64,000 nt of DNA from an uncultured bacterium. Lineage in GTDB: Bacteria > Patescibacteriota > Saccharimonadia > Saccharimonadales > Saccharimonadaceae. The stretch covers positions 1 through 64,000 of the forward strand of contig CAILCF010000005.1 in the NCBI GenBank assembly GCA_903832635.1, read 5' to 3'. A program made the position numbers and the translations under genes. The notes under the pieces were generated by a model. That model searched no databases and had not been told where the DNA came from. It saw nothing but the letters and a program-made list of their open reading frames with translations. Position 1 is the stretch's first letter. Each line of letters opens with the position of its first letter. This document shows, piece by piece, positions 62,489 to 64,000 of the stretch.

Positions 62489-63520
62489 TTAGTTTACGTT
62501 GTTCTCAATCTTTATCCCAGGGCCTTGGGTGGCACTGATTGAAGTGGTTTTAACGTATGTACCTTTCAAACCGGTTGGTTTTTGGGACTTTAGACTGTCA
62601 AAGAATGCATTAGCATTTTCCTCGAGTTTCTTAGCTCCAAATGAGACTTTACCGATACTTAGGTGGATTATTCCTTGCTTGTCAACTCGATATTCGACTT
62701 TTCCTGCTTTTGCTTCAGTCACGGCCTTGGCAACATTGGACGCTACAGAACCGCTTTTTGGATTTGGCATCAAACCGCGTGGACCAAGTAGTCGGGCATA
62801 TTTACCAAGTTTTGGCATATATTGTGGTGTTGCAACCAAAATATCAAAATCAATCTCTTCTTTATCAAGTTTTTGTAAAAAGTCCTCATCACCAACAATA
62901 TCGGCACCTGCCTTTTTGGCTGCTGCATGTTCCGTTTCCGGAGCAAATACAGCTACGCGAACTGTCTTGCCTGTTCCATTTGGCAGACTTACGGTAGCAC
63001 GAATATTTTGATCAGCTTGACGGGGATCTACTCCTAACCGAACATGTATTTCCAGGCTTGCATCAAATTTACTCGGATTAGTCTTTACTGCGATTTCTAA
63101 TGCCTCGTACAGCGGATATATGACTGATTTATCGACAAATTCTGCAGCACTTTGGTACTTTTTACCACGACGTTCAATCAATGGTCGCGTAACAGGTTTT
63201 GGACCCTTTTTTATATGAGATGAGGTTTCAGAAGTATGTGGTGCGGATTCACCCTTTTCTTTACGCTCTTCTTTGGCAATTTTTTCTTCAACTTCTTTAA
63301 TTGCCTTTTCGCTACGCTTGCCGGCTTTGGCCAGTTTAGCGTCAGCATCAGGAGTTTCGGCTTTGACCGCAGTTTCCTTTTCGATTTTGGCAACCTTTTC
63401 GGGTTTTAGTTTCGCTTCAGCTGATTTAATTGCAGTCTCAATTTCAGCGATTGTGTTTTTACTAGTTACATCTAATTTAAGCTTTTTCGCTTTTTCTAAA
63501 AGCTCAGGTTTTTTTGCCAT
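62489..63520 (-). CDS. rplA: 50S ribosomal protein L1 with long charged N-terminal extension
   Basis: The L1 stalk protein. The normal domain runs from about residue 115 (RGKKYQSAAEFVDKSVIYPL) to the end, with HVRLGVDPRQADQNIR, ATPQYMPKLGKYARLLGPRGLMPNPKSG and the KVEYRVDKQGIIHLSIGK block. Before it lie about 110 residues that are Lys/Glu/Ala-rich with repeats such as KAEAKLKPEKVAKIEKE, likely disordered or helical. Total length 343 versus about 230 usual. AAAGGA precedes the ATG. rplK is upstream in the same direction. Confidence 0.94.
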   Translation of the reverse strand: MAKKPELLEKAKKLKLDVTSKNTIAEIETAIKSAEAKLKPEKVAKIEKETAVKAETPDADAKLAKAGKRSEKAIKEVEEKIAKEERKEKGESAPHTSETSSHIKKGPKPVTRPLIERRGKKYQSAAEFVDKSVIYPLYEALEIAVKTNPSKFDASLEIHVRLGVDPRQADQNIRATVSLPNGTGKTVRVAVFAPETEHAAAKKAGADIVGDEDFLQKLDKEEIDFDILVATPQYMPKLGKYARLLGPRGLMPNPKSGSVASNVAKAVTEAKAGKVEYRVDKQGIIHLSIGKVSFGAKKLEENANAFFDSLKSQKPTGLKGTYVKTTSISATQGPGIKIENNVN

Positions 63521-63617
63521 TTAGATTAATAATCCTTTCTGTGGTAATATCGATGCTTCAAACATCTCCCAACATTGATTTAATTAACAAAATTATAACA
63601 GATACGTGGTAAAAAAG

Positions 63618-64000
63618 CTAGCCTTCGACTTCAACACCCATCGAGCGAGCTGTGCCGGCAATAACTTTAATTCGGCCTTCTTCGTCAATTGCATTTAATT
63701 GATCTTTTTTAACCTCGGCAATTTCAGCTAGTTGTGCGCGAGTAATTTTGCCCACTTTTTCGCTATGTGGTTTACCGCTACCCTTTTTAAGGCCGGTTTT
63801 TTCCAGGATTAAATCGTCAACCGGTTGTCCTAATGATTTCCATGTAAATGTTCTATCTTCGTAAACTTGAAGGTGTACAATAACATCCTTGCCCATAAGG
63901 CTTTTTGTGGCTTCGTTAAACGGATTAATAAAATCCATCATATTAAGACCCCATTGGCCCAATGTCGAGCCTACCGGAGGGCCAGCCGTTGCACGACCAG
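63618..64000 (-). CDS. rplK: 50S ribosomal protein L11, 5' end cut by window
   Basis: L11 binds 23S rRNA at the GTPase-associated centre. The reading frame is open to the window edge (GRATAGPPVGSTLGQWGLNMMDF matches the family GPPVGPALGQ motif), so the N-terminus lies outside. It ends KVIAGTARSMGVEVEG, the canonical C-terminus. An internal ATG at 63962 is not the real start. Confidence 0.95.
   Translation of the reverse strand, partial: GRATAGPPVGSTLGQWGLNMMDFINPFNEATKSLMGKDVIVHLQVYEDRTFTWKSLGQPVDDLILEKTGLKKGSGKPHSEKVGKITRAQLAEIAEVKKDQLNAIDEEGRIKVIAGTARSMGVEVEG

Noticed and set aside
1-64000. UGA recoding as in Gracilibacteria/Absconditabacteria
   Set aside because: Many genes end at UGA with natural C-termini (for example purA), and no conserved domain is interrupted by UGA.

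Overview
The window looks like a chromosomal segment of a Candidate Phyla Radiation bacterium, most likely Candidatus Saccharibacteria (TM7). This rests on low GC with the standard code (UGA is a stop), dense short operons, pseudopilin-like surface proteins with glycine-rich tails, reduced versions of DnaX and RecR, and several proteins that look actinobacterial (DUF6325, DUF7144, LssY C-terminal, CtpE-like ATPase). The assignment is an inference from gene content. No rRNA, IS element, CRISPR array or origin was seen.

Layout. 1-13.3 kb: smpB, two glycosyltransferases, an alpha/beta hydrolase, an ABC-F ATPase, a 1016-residue glycine-rich pseudopilin-like protein, a Dus enzyme with a long structured leader, and a UvrD helicase-nuclease. 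The block is bounded by two inverted copies of a repeat (22-121 and 12998-13091). 13.3-21.2 kb: two large type IV pilin-like proteins with a small membrane partner, an RNA m5U methyltransferase, a flavin reductase, a hemolysin III protein and a 51-residue small protein. 21.2-21.77 kb: a GC-rich, gene-poor transcript with a near-consensus promoter and terminators. 21.8-34.2 kb: envelope and membrane genes (bactofilin-like beta-helix protein, glycosidase, MFS exporter, AI-2E permease) and a run of small membrane or stress-type proteins with strong Shine-Dalgarno sites. 34.2-47.2 kb: tRNA-Gln(CUG), a kinase-like protein, a divergent PurA, a heterodimeric ABC exporter, a GreA-like factor, a P-type ATPase, and a two-component system with a MacB-like ABC pair. 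47.3-64 kb: AI-2E permease, cysS, a DHH phosphoesterase, recR, ybaB, a membrane glycosyltransferase, dnaB, dnaX, rplL and rplJ with an L10 leader attenuator, a nucleotide cluster (thyA, folA, HIT protein, deaminase, cytidylyltransferase-like protein), rplA and partial rplK.

How the genes fit together. The housekeeping core covers translation, replication and dTMP supply. The rest builds and senses the cell surface: pilins, glycosyltransferases, exporters and small membrane proteins. Many genes have a -10 hexamer only 6-8 nt before the start codon, so leaderless mRNAs appear common. SD-led genes are mostly the ribosomal proteins, the small membrane cluster and downstream operon members. The least explained parts are three structured non-coding stretches (9153-9611, 21261-21766, 34248-34440) and the inverted repeat pair.
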